Positions 22,213 to 32,810 of a stretch of 64,000 nucleotides of DNA are shown here, in pieces; within the stretch, counting starts at the first letter, position 1; each line of letters begins with the position of its first letter. The notes below the pieces were generated by a model. It was not told where the DNA came from. It did no database searches and saw nothing but the letters and a program-made list of their open reading frames with translations. The position numbers were made by a program, and so were the translations under genes. The stretch is from Spinacia oleracea (Eukaryota; Streptophyta; Magnoliopsida; Caryophyllales; Amaranthaceae): positions 4,464,001 to 4,528,000 of the forward strand of contig NC_079490.1 of the NCBI RefSeq assembly GCF_020520425.1. Reading direction: 5' to 3'.

Positions 22213-25200
22213 ATGGTGAATGATGTTGTTAACAATGACGACGATATGATGGTGCGGTCAGATTCAGAATCTGACCAAGAGGGGCACCCTCAATCGATGG
22301 CGAGGTCACAGCCAAGCAGAGCTACGACCGCCACAAATGCAGGACCTCCGATTCCAACTAGGGAAGAGCTCACTGCGGCCATGACCATCATGCAAAACTT
22401 CCTCTTCAATGAGAAGCAGCAAGGACTGGCAAACGACCGCAGAGAAGAGAGGAGGACCAGGCGAAGGCTGAACGAGCCACCCAGTGCAGAAGTGTCCAGA
22501 CCCGAACGAGAACTCCTTCCCTTGACAGGAACACACTTGACGTCGAGGTGGACGGAAAGCACGTGGGACACCCAAAAAAGGGCACAACAGCAACCAGATT
22601 GGTTTGCGAGACCATCGCCTACTCCAACAGCTCTCCAAAGCGAATCAACTACTCGTAACACTCGGATCCGAAGCTCGGTGCTCAGCAGGTTGAGGCCCTC
22701 GGTCCACTCAAGGTTAAGACCTTCGATCCACACGAGACTCGGGGTAGGTGAGTCGAGCAGATCTGGCGAACGACCCGAGGTCAGTAGCCGAGAAAGAAGA
22801 AGAGACAGGAGGCATGATCGAACCCCTAGCCCCCATCGTACGCCCGAACGTTCTAATCATAGAACCTCGGCAAACGAAGGCATCAGGGCTAGACTCGGGA
22901 AAAGAATCATGACTCCTACGTCATCCCCTTTCTCGGACGAGCTGATTATGGAAGAAATACCGAAGGTAAGACTGCCAGCTCACCTAACCTACAGCGGAAT
23001 CACAGACCCGAGGGATCATGTCATCTCCTACGAGCAGCAAATGTTCTTGAGTCCCTACTCCGAAGCATGCTGGTGTAAATACTTCCCAACCACGCTAACC
23101 GGAGTGGCGGGAGAGTGGTTTAGATCGCTGCCGAAGGGATCGATCAAGAGCTGGAAAAAGCTGAAAAAGAGATTCTGCACACAGTTCGTGAGCAACAATC
23201 GCCCCGAGCGAACCACAGCAGAACTGACCTCAATCCAACAAGAAAGAGACGAAAGTCTGAGAGAATTCATGGCCAGATTCATGAAGGAATCAACAAACAT
23301 ACCAAACTTGCAGCCAGACGTGGCCATCTTCGCCTTGAAGCACGCGCTCCAGGAAGGGAAGTTCCGTGACGAACTCTCAATGAAGAACCCCTCCAGAATA
23401 GCTGACGTGCTCCAAATGGCGGACGCGTTCATCAGAACCGAGGAGTTCAACAAGGCCGCTGCAAGACTGAAAGGATCGTCGGATCCGAGAGACACAAAGA
23501 ATACCCAGAGCAAGCCCGAGGGTAGCTCAAGGAAGGGGAAAGAGAAAGTAGGAGCTAGAGAGATGAGCCCGAAGAAAGACGGGAGAAGGGGTGAACTTCA
23601 ACCCAAGTACACCAACTACACTCCACTAGCTCTGCCCCGAAAGGAGATATTCAGCCTCAACAGAAATGACGAAAAGTGGAAACTACCTGGGAAGCTCAAG
23701 TCCAACCCAGCTCGGAGAAACAAGAACAAATGGTGCGAGTTCCATGATGACTTCGGTCACCATACCGAAGAATGCAACTCGCTGAAAGACAACATTGAGG
23801 ACCTCGTTCGCCGAGGCTACCTGAAACAGTACTTGTTAGACCGAAGGGAGGAAAAAGAAAAGGCCGCAAGCGGCAAACAACACGAGCAACCCCAGAAAAG
23901 GGTCTACGAAGCAACAGGGCACAAGAAAAATGACATCCTAGTGGTGTTCGGGGGACAGAAGTCTGGCCAGGCCAGCAAAAAACACCTAAGAGCCCTCTCC
24001 CATCGGGTCAACTTCAGCGCGGTGGGAGACAACCAGCCACACCCCCCGAACATGACCTTCACTGCTGATGATTGCTTCGGAGTCCAGTACAAGCATGATG
24101 ATCCTCTGGTCATCTCCATGGACCTCAATAACCACAACGTACATCGAGTATTAGTCGACGGAGGAAGTGCCGTCAATATCATCTTCAGAAACTGCTTCGA
24201 GCAGCTGATCCTCGAAGAGCCAGAGGAAGCACTGACGAAAGTCAGTTATCCTCTGATCGGATTCAACGGATCCGCAGCTATCCCTCGAGGAAAGATCACC
24301 CTGCCAGTCACAGTGGGCGAAGGCCAGGCAGCAAAAACCCTTCGGGACGAATTTTTGGTGATGGACTGCGACTCCGTATACAACGTAATCATGGGGAGAA
24401 CCATGATTCACAAGATGCAAGCAGTCCCCTCCACATACCACCAGCTGATGATATACGTCTCGGATGCAGGATTCGCCGAACGAATCAGGGGTGATCAAGA
24501 AGTGGCGAGAAGAACCTGCCACACTGCTGTCCGAAAGCCCAAACTAGAGGACGGCCCCGAGGAAGAAAAAGGAGCTAAGGGAGAAGAAAGCGAGGCAAAA
24601 AGAAGAAGAGCAAGCACGAGCAGCTTGTCTCCCGCAGAAGTTGATGCTCGCCCCGAAACCCTATCTCCCGAACCAGATCAAGAAATGGAGGATATCTTCC
24701 TCGAAGATAATTCAGACAGGAGCGTCCGAATAGGCAAGGGCCTAAGCTCGGGGCTCCGAATCGATTTGATCCGACTACTCAGGGATCACAAAGACATCTT
24801 CGCATGGTCAGCAGCAGATATGCCAGGGATAAATCCGAAGCTGATTTGTCACAAGCTGGATGTCAACGCTGAAGCTCGGCCAGTCAAGCAAAAAAAGAGA
24901 AATTACTCCTCGGAGAAAAACAAAGCCATCGCCGAGGAGGTTAAAAAGTTGCAAGAGGCCGGATTCATCGAACCATGCATGTATCCGAAGTGGCTGGCCA
25001 ACGTGGTGATGGTCAAGAAAGCGAACGGCTCATGGCGAATGTGCGTAGATTTCACAGATCTGAACCGAGCCTGCCCCAAAGACTGCTATCCCCTGCCAAG
25101 GATAGATCAACTGGTTGACTCCACCAGCGGCCATGCACTGCTCAGCTTCATGGATGCCTTTTCAGGCTACCACCAAGTATTCATGCACCCCGATGACAGG

Positions 25201-27963
25201 GCAAAGACAGCGTTCATCACAAGCGCAGGAGTGTTCAACTACAAAATGATGCCTTTCGGCTTAAAAAATGCCGGAGCCACCTACCAGAGGTTAGTTGACC
25301 ACGTCTTCGCCGACCAGAAAGGGAGGAACGTGGAGGTCTACGTGGATGACTCCATCGTAAAAAGCATCAAGGAGGAAGACCATGTCAAAGACTTGGCAGA
25401 GACCTTCGGAAATCTGAGGAAATACAGCATGAAACTGAACCCAAAAAAATGCGTCTTCGGGGTGAAGTCAGGGAAATTCCTCGGATTCATGGTGAGCGAA
25501 AGAGGAATTGATGCGAACCCAGACAAAGTCCAAGCGGCATTGGATTTACCCGAGCCGAAGACCAAGAGAGATGTGCAGAGGCTAACCGGCAGGTTAGCCG
25601 CACTAACAAGGTTCATATCAAAAGCCTCGGACAAGGGAGCCCCCTTCTTCAAGGCACTGAAACCAAAGAACCTCCCCGGAGGAGAAGCAGAACCAATCAA
25701 GAAAAAGGGGGTCCCGAGGAAAGTGGATCCCGAACTGATATGGGAACAGGAGCAAAAAGAAGCTTTTCAGCAACTCAGAGCCCACCTAGCTCAACTGCCG
25801 ACACTGGCCAGACCAAAGGAGGGGGAAACCCTGTACCTATATGTCGCAGTTAGCCCTGGAACCGTCAGCGCAGTGCTTCTTCGGGAAGAAGAAAAGAAGC
25901 AACAGCCAATCTACTTCACCAGCCGAACACTTACAGGAGCCGAAACCCGGTACCCACTCATCGAGAAAGTCGCATATGCAGTAGTGGTAGCTGCACGAAA
26001 ACTGAGGCCATACTTCGACTCCCACCAGATCACAGTGCTAACTGACCAACCGCTCGAAAAAGTACTCGACAAAATAGAGAGGTCAGGAAGATTGGCTGCC
26101 TGGGCCTTCGAACTATCAGAGTTCGGCATCAAATATCAGCCAAGGACAGCAATCAAAGCACAAGCATTGGCAGACTTCTTGGCCGAGTGCTCATACCAGG
26201 AAATGTTGGATGATACGAAAAGCACTTGGGAGGTCTTCACTGACGGATCTTCCACAGTAAACGGCTCAGGGGCAGGAGTTGTACTAATCCCCCCGACGGG
26301 GAAAAGCATAGAGTATGCATTGAAGTTCGGCTTCAAAGCAACCAACAACGAGGCCGAATACGAGGCCGCAATCGCAGGGATAGAGCTTTGTTTATCCCTG
26401 GAGGCCGAACATGTTCGCCTCAAAACTGATTCCCAGCTTGTAGCCAACCAGATCCGAGGAGAGTATGAGGCCAAATGGCCCAGCATGACAGCCTATTTAG
26501 CAAAGATTAAATCCTTAACGTCAAAGTTAAGATCCTTTGAAGTCATCCTCATTCCCCGAGGACAGAACGCGCAAGCAGACGCACTGTCAAAACTCGCAAG
26601 CTCGACACTCATCGACCTAAACAGGTCGGTCCACGTGGAAGTTCACCAGGAGAGAAGCATCGACTTGCTACCCACCACAGTATGCAGCTTACGCACCGAA
26701 CCGAGCTGGATGGACGCAGTAGTTGCATACAAAGAAAGGGGAGAACTTCCTGAAGATAAGCTGCAAGCGAGAAAACTGAAAAGATTCAACAGATGGTTCA
26801 TCATCAGCGCCGAAGGAGAGCTCATGAGGAAATCATTCTCTGCTCCGCTGCTAAAATGTGTGGGTCCAACAGACGCTGACTACATCCTAAGGGAAATCCA
26901 CCTCGGGATATGCGGAAACCACATTGGAGGTAGGACATTAGCACATAAAGCCCTTCGGGCTGGGTACTGGTGGCCCACTATGGTTTCCGAGGCAAAGCAG
27001 ATGGCAAGGAAATGCGAGAAATGCCAAAAGTTCGCACCAGCCATCCATCAACCAGCTCAAGCCCTACAATCAACACTGTATCCCTTACCATTCGCACAGT
27101 GGGGGTTAGACATCATTGGTCCCTTCCCCTCAGCGACGAACCAGAAGAAGTGGTTGATTGTAGGAGTCGACTATTTTAGCAAATGGATCGAAGCCGAAGC
27201 TGTCTCCTCCATCACCGAACCTCAGGTCCGCAAGTTCATATGGCAGAACATCATCACAAGGTTCGGCATACCAAGACTGATGGTCTTCGACCACGGGAAA
27301 CAGTTCGACAACACCCCGTTGCAAAAGTGGTGCAAACAGTTCGGCATACACCTAGCATACTCGGCAGTCTGTCACCCACAAAGCAACGGGCAAGCCGAAG
27401 CCGCTAACAAACTCATCCTCAACGCACTCAAGAAAAGAGTCGAGGATGACAAAAACAAATGGTTAGAAGAGCTACCCGGAACGCTATGGTCCCTTCGGAC
27501 CACTGAAAAAGAAGCTACCGGACAAACACCGTTCCACCTTGTATACGGATCCGAAGCTGTAATTCCTGTGGAAATCGGAACAGAAAGCCTGAGGATCCAG
27601 GCATACAACAGGTATGATGGGCTCCAAGGAGAAAGCAACAACCAGCTTCTATCCGAAGCTCTCGATCTACTGGATGAAGCTCGGAACGATGCAAGGACAC
27701 TCAACGCAGCCTATTTGCAGAGGGTCAACAAGCATTACAACCGAAGAGTCAACGCCAGACCCCTAAAAGTCGGTGATCTAGTACTCAGAAACGCCGCCTC
27801 GGTTCAGAAAGGACGGATCCATGGCAAACTCTCAGCCACTTGGGAAGGACCATACATCATCCATTCCGAAAAAAGGCCAGGCACGTATATGCTGAAACAA
27901 TTAGATGGAACAATTCTGAAGAACCATTGGAATACCGATGTTCTCAAGAAATATTTTGTATGA
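22213..27963 (+). CDS. Gag-Pol polyprotein of the Tat-lineage retrotransposon
   Basis: A single uninterrupted frame of 1,916 residues. I start it at 22213 (MVNDVV) because the earlier in-frame ATG at 22036 lies inside the LTR. Domains by nucleotide position: Gag capsid region (about 22980-23220, GEWFRSLP); a variant zinc knuckle with spacing CX2HX4HX4C (about 23733-23775); aspartic protease with DGGS (about 24160); reverse transcriptase with MDAFSGYHQ and catalytic YVDD (25339-25350); the usual RNase H (about 25750-26200); a second, archaeal-type RNase H (about 26225-26610, FTDGSS, NNEAEYEA, KTDSQL); and integrase with its HHCC zinc site and DDE core (LDIIGPF, FDHGKQF, NGQAEA; about 26850-27600). 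The product copies element RNA and integrates the DNA. No frameshift or stop is seen, so it looks functional. Confidence 0.95.
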   Translation: MVNDVVNNDDDMMVRSDSESDQEGHPQSMARSQPSRATTATNAGPPIPTREELTAAMTIMQNFLFNEKQQGLANDRREERRTRRRLNEPPSAEVSRPERELLPLTGTHLTSRWTESTWDTQKRAQQQPDWFARPSPTPTALQSESTTRNTRIRSSVLSRLRPSVHSRLRPSIHTRLGVGESSRSGERPEVSSRERRRDRRHDRTPSPHRTPERSNHRTSANEGIRARLGKRIMTPTSSPFSDELIMEEIPKVRLPAHLTYSGITDPRDHVISYEQQMFLSPYSEACWCKYFPTTLTGVAGEWFRSLPKGSIKSWKKLKKRFCTQFVSNNRPERTTAELTSIQQERDESLREFMARFMKESTNIPNLQPDVAIFALKHALQEGKFRDELSMKNPSRIADVLQMADAFIRTEEFNKAAARLKGSSDPRDTKNTQSKPEGSSRKGKEKVGAREMSPKKDGRRGELQPKYTNYTPLALPRKEIFSLNRNDEKWKLPGKLKSNPARRNKNKWCEFHDDFGHHTEECNSLKDNIEDLVRRGYLKQYLLDRREEKEKAASGKQHEQPQKRVYEATGHKKNDILVVFGGQKSGQASKKHLRALSHRVNFSAVGDNQPHPPNMTFTADDCFGVQYKHDDPLVISMDLNNHNVHRVLVDGGSAVNIIFRNCFEQLILEEPEEALTKVSYPLIGFNGSAAIPRGKITLPVTVGEGQAAKTLRDEFLVMDCDSVYNVIMGRTMIHKMQAVPSTYHQLMIYVSDAGFAERIRGDQEVARRTCHTAVRKPKLEDGPEEEKGAKGEESEAKRRRASTSSLSPAEVDARPETLSPEPDQEMEDIFLEDNSDRSVRIGKGLSSGLRIDLIRLLRDHKDIFAWSAADMPGINPKLICHKLDVNAEARPVKQKKRNYSSEKNKAIAEEVKKLQEAGFIEPCMYPKWLANVVMVKKANGSWRMCVDFTDLNRACPKDCYPLPRIDQLVDSTSGHALLSFMDAFSGYHQVFMHPDDRAKTAFITSAGVFNYKMMPFGLKNAGATYQRLVDHVFADQKGRNVEVYVDDSIVKSIKEEDHVKDLAETFGNLRKYSMKLNPKKCVFGVKSGKFLGFMVSERGIDANPDKVQAALDLPEPKTKRDVQRLTGRLAALTRFISKASDKGAPFFKALKPKNLPGGEAEPIKKKGVPRKVDPELIWEQEQKEAFQQLRAHLAQLPTLARPKEGETLYLYVAVSPGTVSAVLLREEEKKQQPIYFTSRTLTGAETRYPLIEKVAYAVVVAARKLRPYFDSHQITVLTDQPLEKVLDKIERSGRLAAWAFELSEFGIKYQPRTAIKAQALADFLAECSYQEMLDDTKSTWEVFTDGSSTVNGSGAGVVLIPPTGKSIEYALKFGFKATNNEAEYEAAIAGIELCLSLEAEHVRLKTDSQLVANQIRGEYEAKWPSMTAYLAKIKSLTSKLRSFEVILIPRGQNAQADALSKLASSTLIDLNRSVHVEVHQERSIDLLPTTVCSLRTEPSWMDAVVAYKERGELPEDKLQARKLKRFNRWFIISAEGELMRKSFSAPLLKCVGPTDADYILREIHLGICGNHIGGRTLAHKALRAGYWWPTMVSEAKQMARKCEKCQKFAPAIHQPAQALQSTLYPLPFAQWGLDIIGPFPSATNQKKWLIVGVDYFSKWIEAEAVSSITEPQVRKFIWQNIITRFGIPRLMVFDHGKQFDNTPLQKWCKQFGIHLAYSAVCHPQSNGQAEAANKLILNALKKRVEDDKNKWLEELPGTLWSLRTTEKEATGQTPFHLVYGSEAVIPVEIGTESLRIQAYNRYDGLQGESNNQLLSEALDLLDEARNDARTLNAAYLQRVNKHYNRRVNARPLKVGDLVLRNAASVQKGRIHGKLSATWEGPYIIHSEKRPGTYMLKQLDGTILKNHWNTDVLKKYFV

Positions 27964-28345
27964 TCTCTGTCTGTAAACCAAGTAAGTTGTTTAATGAGAA
28001 GAGGAAAGCCATTGGCACCATGTGTTTCATTAAACTTATCTCTACATTTATTGTCCCCTTATATATATATGCAGCCTCGGATCTGATCAATCCGAGACTA
28101 AAAACAGGTTGACTTTGTCCATTCCTTGATAAAATGCAAGAAATGACCAAATCATACACTTCAGGGAACCGTCCAGAATCCTCGGATTCGCGGTACCCTA
28201 ATAAAATTTGTTCGCAACAAACAGTCGCTCGAATCAAGTTATAAAACTCCGGCTCAGATCCACGGATCGCCGAAGGCATAACTAAAGAGGCAGACTAGCG
28301 ATCTCTTGCCCAGGTTTCCGAACCACAAGAGATCGGAAGAACAAT

Positions 28346-28625
28346 CCAAACCTCTGAGCAGATCGACGGATTTGAAGAGTCTGGAAACTAAAGAGTCTCT
28401 TAGCAGATCTACGGATTTGAAGAACTCGCAAAACTAAAGAGTCTCTTAGCAGATCTTCGGATTTGAAGAACTCGCAAAACTAAAGAGTCTCTTAGCAGAT
28501 CTACGGATTTGAAGAACTCGCAAAACTAAAGAGTCTCTTAGCAGATCTACGGATTTGAAGAACTCGCAAAGTCAAAGAGCCTCTTAGCAGATCTACGGAT
28601 TTGAAGAGCTCGCAAGGTCAAAAGG
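28346..28625 (+). repeat. 46-bp tandem array inside the retrotransposon
   Basis: About six head-to-tail copies of a 46-bp unit (AGAGTCTCTTAGCAGATCTA followed by CGGATTTGAAGAACTCGC). Unit starts are at about 28346, 28392, 28438, 28484, 28530 and 28576, then a decayed partial copy. The central copies are almost identical. The array lies between the convergent ends of gag-pol and the antisense gene. Confidence 0.9.
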
Positions 28626-28975
28626 TTTTTAGCAAGTCTACAGAAAGAGGAGCTCGAGAAATCTACGGATTTAAAGACCTAAAAATTGCGAAAGAACAAG
28701 TTGAAAAGAAGCAGCCAAGTAACAAACATTCATTTTTTATTCAATATTTGGGGGAAGTACAAATACATCGAAAAACCTCAAAAATTGAAAACAAAATGAA
28801 ACAAGTTAAAATCGGCAGCCATCAACAGACAATACCGGCCTACCGAAGTACTAAAGAAAACAAAAAAGAAATAAGTACAACGCAGCGCCGAGGCAAAAGG
28901 GGGGAAAGGCAAGCACATGTTCGGAAGTCCTCAACTGGAACCGACCGACTCTGAAGAAGACGACTGCCCGAATCC

Positions 28976-31900
28976 CTAGCTCTTGGGAGTCTCAGGAGCA
29001 TCCCCCAGAGGAGCATCCTTCGAAGAACCCCCAGCAGTAGTATCACCTTCGGAAGCCGCCTTCTGGGCCCGAGCCTCTGCAAGAGCAGCTTGGCGTTCAG
29101 CTTCAGCTTCGTCTCGATCGGCCTGGCACTCCACCAAGTGATCCTGGGCCCTCATCCAGAGCGGAACCTTCTCATTCCAAGGGAAATGAGGCATGTGCTT
29201 CGCGAACATCCGCCGAGCACCCAGGATGCCATTCCAGTATTGCTCTCTACACTGATCAGCAGTGTAGAGGTCAACTCTCTCTTGCTCCAACTTCCGAATG
29301 GCAGCATCTTTCTCTCGGATCTTCAGCTGGAGAACGGGCACCTTGTCAGCTTGATTCTGAACAATCTCCCGGTGCTTGATAAACTGCTGAAGCCTCGCCT
29401 CCGCTTCCTGGCTCTGCTTAATGGCCGCCTCAAATTTAGACGTCATCTCCTTGAGAAGACTGTCTTTTTCTTCAAGTTCGCTCGCAAACTTGGCAGCCAT
29501 TTCTCTCCTCTCCCTGTCGAAGGAAGCTATCTTTTCAGCATCCTCTTCAACTTGGAAAGTGAGCCTCCCAACTTCGGCCCCGATCTGTTCCGCCGCTTCC
29601 CTAGCCTCACGACTGTACTGAAGGTACAGTTGCTTGAGGTCCACCATCTCGGCCATGAGCTGCCCAGCCTTCTGGTCCAAGACAGGGATATCACGAGCAT
29701 AAGCCTCCTGATACCTCCTCAGCTGCCTTTCCTCAACCGAGCTACACTCGGAAGCGAACGAGGACCAGAAAACAGCCTGGGAAAGAAGAAAAGACAAGAA
29801 AAGATGAGAAAAGAAGACAACAAACCAAAAACGGAACTCAAAACAAAATTTCCAACACTTACCTCATTCAGATAATATTGGGCCATCATAGCTGGGTTCC
29901 TCTCCTCAGCTCCAGGAACCCTCCACTGCGGGTTGGCCCGAAGAAGATTCTCCCGTGCAGCTTCGGGACCCACCAAAGATCCCACGTGAGCCATGGGGTT
30001 CTCCCCCAAAACCGGAGCTCTGGCATAGCGAGCCATCGCTTCCCTTACCTCCTCGGGGATCCGTTTCAGCGGAACATCCGAGCAAGGGTCAGCGTGGATC
30101 AGTCTATCCAGGGCCGAGGTCGAAGTGGAGCCCAAGGTCGAATGACGCCTCTTCCTCGTCAGACCCTGCTCGGGTTCCTCCTTCTCAGCTTCGGGAACCT
30201 CTACGTGAGCTTCGGTGAGATCCACCATCTCCTTATCCGGACTTTTCTCCCTTTCGAGAGAAACGTCAGCAGCTTCTTCCTTCTGCTCGGCCACAATAGG
30301 GACATCCGAGCCAGGAACAAGGTCGGCTTCAATTGCCTCCATCACCTTGGTTATATCCTGGATCTCGATCCCTAAAGCAGCAGACGGCTTCAGCGGAGAA
30401 GGGATGGTATCTTCCTCAGCCAGCGGTTGGTCCACGGGAGGCGGTTCCACAACCACCACACTCTTCAACTTCTGCCCGGGCAAGGGCATGAAGTGAAGGA
30501 GGTTTTTGGGAGGAGGCATGACTTCCGAAACCACTTCCTACAGGGCAAACGCTCAAAGGTCAGTTTCAGAAAAAGAGAGAACAGACCACAAAAGCTCTAA
30601 GTCAGAACAAATACCTTCTCCGAAGACTGATCAGCTTTCGCCTTCTTCGGATGCGCAGAAGGCCTCAAAAGAGTGCTGCTCTTCCTTTTGCGCTGATCCT
30701 AAACAGAAGAAACCAAGGGTCAATAAAGGTAAAACAAGACAAAGGAAGGAATAAAGAAAAATCGCGAAGTACCCGGTTCCTAGATAAAGAGATATCTATC
30801 CGAGCCGGAGATGAAACCGAAGGAACGGCACGCGGCACAGCGTCAGTCCCAGGACCCTAAAAAGATGGTCCAGGACCAAGACGTTAGCCGACGGCCAACC
30901 AAAAAGAAAGACAAACAAAAGATATTGAGACTAGAAACACTCACCGGATCCGAGGTTGTCCTCAAATCAGGGAGCACGACTTTCACTGGAACAGCTTCGG
31001 GAGAAGAGGCAGAATCCCACGGATCAGCTCGAACTTCAGATATCCGAGCGACACCCGACGGAGACAGCACGTAATCCTTCAAGCGAGGATTACGAGGATT
31101 CTCCTTCCCGAACTTATAATCAGGGGCCGAGTCGTGAATGGTCTTCAGATCCAAAGAAATACCCAAGACCACAGGATCAACGCAACTGAAGCCGTACTCT
31201 GCAGAAACAAAGCACAAAACGAAATCAGTAAAACGAGACCAAAAAGGAAGAGGGCAAACTTACTAAAGCACGGTCCCAGCCGAAAGACACCTACCCCTGT
31301 CAAAAATCCTGCTGAGACCGGCAACAGCAAGAATGTCCTCCCGCAAAATATAGTTGAGGTTCGGGAGCCAGTTGGACGGCAATTTGTAGCTGTCCTCCCG
31401 AGCCAAAAACCACTGGAGGAGATCCACGTAGTGGTGATGGTTCCGATCCGGAGCAGCCACGCTTCGCATATCAGGATCAGGAGTCACAAACCACTTCGGA
31501 GGGCGGTAAAAATGTGGATGCTTCGGATCTGTTGGCACACGAACGAACAACCACTCCGTCTTCCAGTTATGATCAGAGCTGAGGTAAGGGTAGGCCGTAA
31601 TATAGTTCGGCTCCCCCTTTCTTCGGGATCTTTTGTTGATAATGGTCCACCAACCATACCCATCCCCCTTGGAAGCATGGTTGAAAGACAGATCGTGCAG
31701 ATCCCGAAACACGGCAACAGAGCATGGAAAGTTAATAAAATCGCACACCCATCTAAATCCGATGATGTGCCTCATAGATTTGGGGGTAAGCTGGGCCAAA
31801 CTGATGTTATACGACACCAGGAGCTCGGATATGAAGGGATCCAAAGGAAAGCGGAGGCCGTTCTCCAAATGATGAGTATACACAGAGATGAACCCCCTCG

Positions 31901-32369
31901 GCGGATGAGTCACCCGAGGACGCTCCTGGTCGGGAAGCTCGCACCAGTACCCCAAGGCGTGCTGGATTCCGTATAACTCTTCGGCCCTCCGATGGTAATG
32001 CCCCAGCTTCGCCTCCACCAACCAGTCACCACTGACCGATTTTTCCAAGGGACCATCGATCTTAGTGGTCTCATGCAGAATCGGGGCATACTTACCCTGC
32101 GGATCAGCTTCAGTCCAATGAACTGGAAACTCAGGGTAGGAGCGGCGCACACCCGAAGAGCCAGCCTTTTTACCAGAAGTTGCGCGTTCAGACACGCTAG
32201 ACCCGCCAACAACATCATCTTTCGAAGCATCCCAACCAGTCGAACGCCTCTCCACTGGCCTCTCCGAAGGCCGAACCCTCGAAGTTTTCGGCAACCTTCC
32301 CGAAGGCACGTTCTCCCTCTCACTAGAGGAGCCAACGACGAACTTGCTCTTGCCCCTATTCTTTGCCAT
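28976..32369 (-). CDS. Spliced antisense gene of the retrotransposon (gypsy-type putative transposase domain plus coiled coil)
   Basis: A minus-strand gene inside the element, transcribed against gag-pol. Six exons join without a stop: 32369-31295, 31198-30945, 30856-30773, 30698-30615, 30537-29863 and 29776-28976. The five introns are 74-96 bases, all GT-AG, and phases agree, giving 990 residues. Residues about 60-330 (motifs YPEFPVHW, LRFPLDPFISELL, AQLTPKSMRHIIGF) look like the plant domain called putative gypsy-type transposase (PF04195-like), whose function is not established. Residues about 440-620 are low complexity, acidic and basic, with an RKRR cluster that could be a nuclear signal. 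Residues about 735-900 form a long coiled coil. Start chosen at MAKNRGKSK; the frame stays open upstream to 32549. A TATA box lies at 32625-32633. Antisense frames are known in Tat elements; this product's role is unknown. Confidence 0.85.
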
Positions 32370-32624
32370 GGCCGCGAATTCTCGGTCTAGGGTTGAGATT
32401 GAGGGGTAGAAGGAAAAACGAAGAAAAAAAGGAGAATTCAGAAACAAATTACCTTCTTCCGAAGCGGAATTCGCCGATAAAACGAACAGCACAAGTTCCC
32501 GAAGTCCAAAGTTGGCCGAATTTCGTAGATCTGAAGAAACAAATCGCACTGCGATCGCCGGAATTTAGAGAGAGAAAGGGTTTGAAAGAAGGAGTAAAAA
32601 GTTCGAAAAGAGCAATACACCCCG

Positions 32625-32633
32625 TATTTATAG
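32625..32633 (-). promoter_or_regulatory. TATA box of the antisense gene
   Basis: On the minus strand it reads CTATAAATA, followed about 30 bases on by CT-rich leader sequence, roughly 250 bases before the ATG at 32369. It lies outside the 3' LTR, so the antisense gene seems to carry its own promoter. Confidence 0.65.
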
Positions 32634-32799
32634 AAAAGAAAAGGGGCGCATCAACTTCCTCAACCCACGATCTACACGGCACAATACAACTCCCAACACT
32701 TGTCATCAATGCAAATCATCCCTTTTCAAAAAAGAGAGGGAACTTTCGGACTTCTGACAGCTGGAAACCCACCCATTTAATTCTAAATGGACCGGGTCT

Positions 32800-32806
32800 G
32801 GGGGGC
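32800..32806 (+). promoter_or_regulatory. Polypurine tract
   Basis: A GGGGGG run in the context TCTGGGGGGCATGT just before the 3' LTR, the expected place for the plus-strand primer. Confidence 0.6.
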
Positions 32807-32810
32807 ATGT

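Noticed and set aside
22290-22733. Minus-strand frames opposite gag
   Set aside because: They lie antisense to the clearly coding gag-pol and have no family features.
28346-28625. Regular direct repeats that could suggest a CRISPR array
   Set aside because: The 46-bp units are head-to-tail with no unique spacers, and the setting is a plant retrotransposon.
29090-29875. Plus-strand open frame of 261 codons inside the retrotransposon
   Set aside because: It is the shadow of exons 5-6 of the antisense gene, whose domain features and splice sites are on the minus strand.
31263-32549. Unspliced 428-codon minus-strand frame as a complete gene
   Set aside because: Its last residues come from intron 1; splicing at 31295/31198 continues in frame into the rest of the 990-residue protein.
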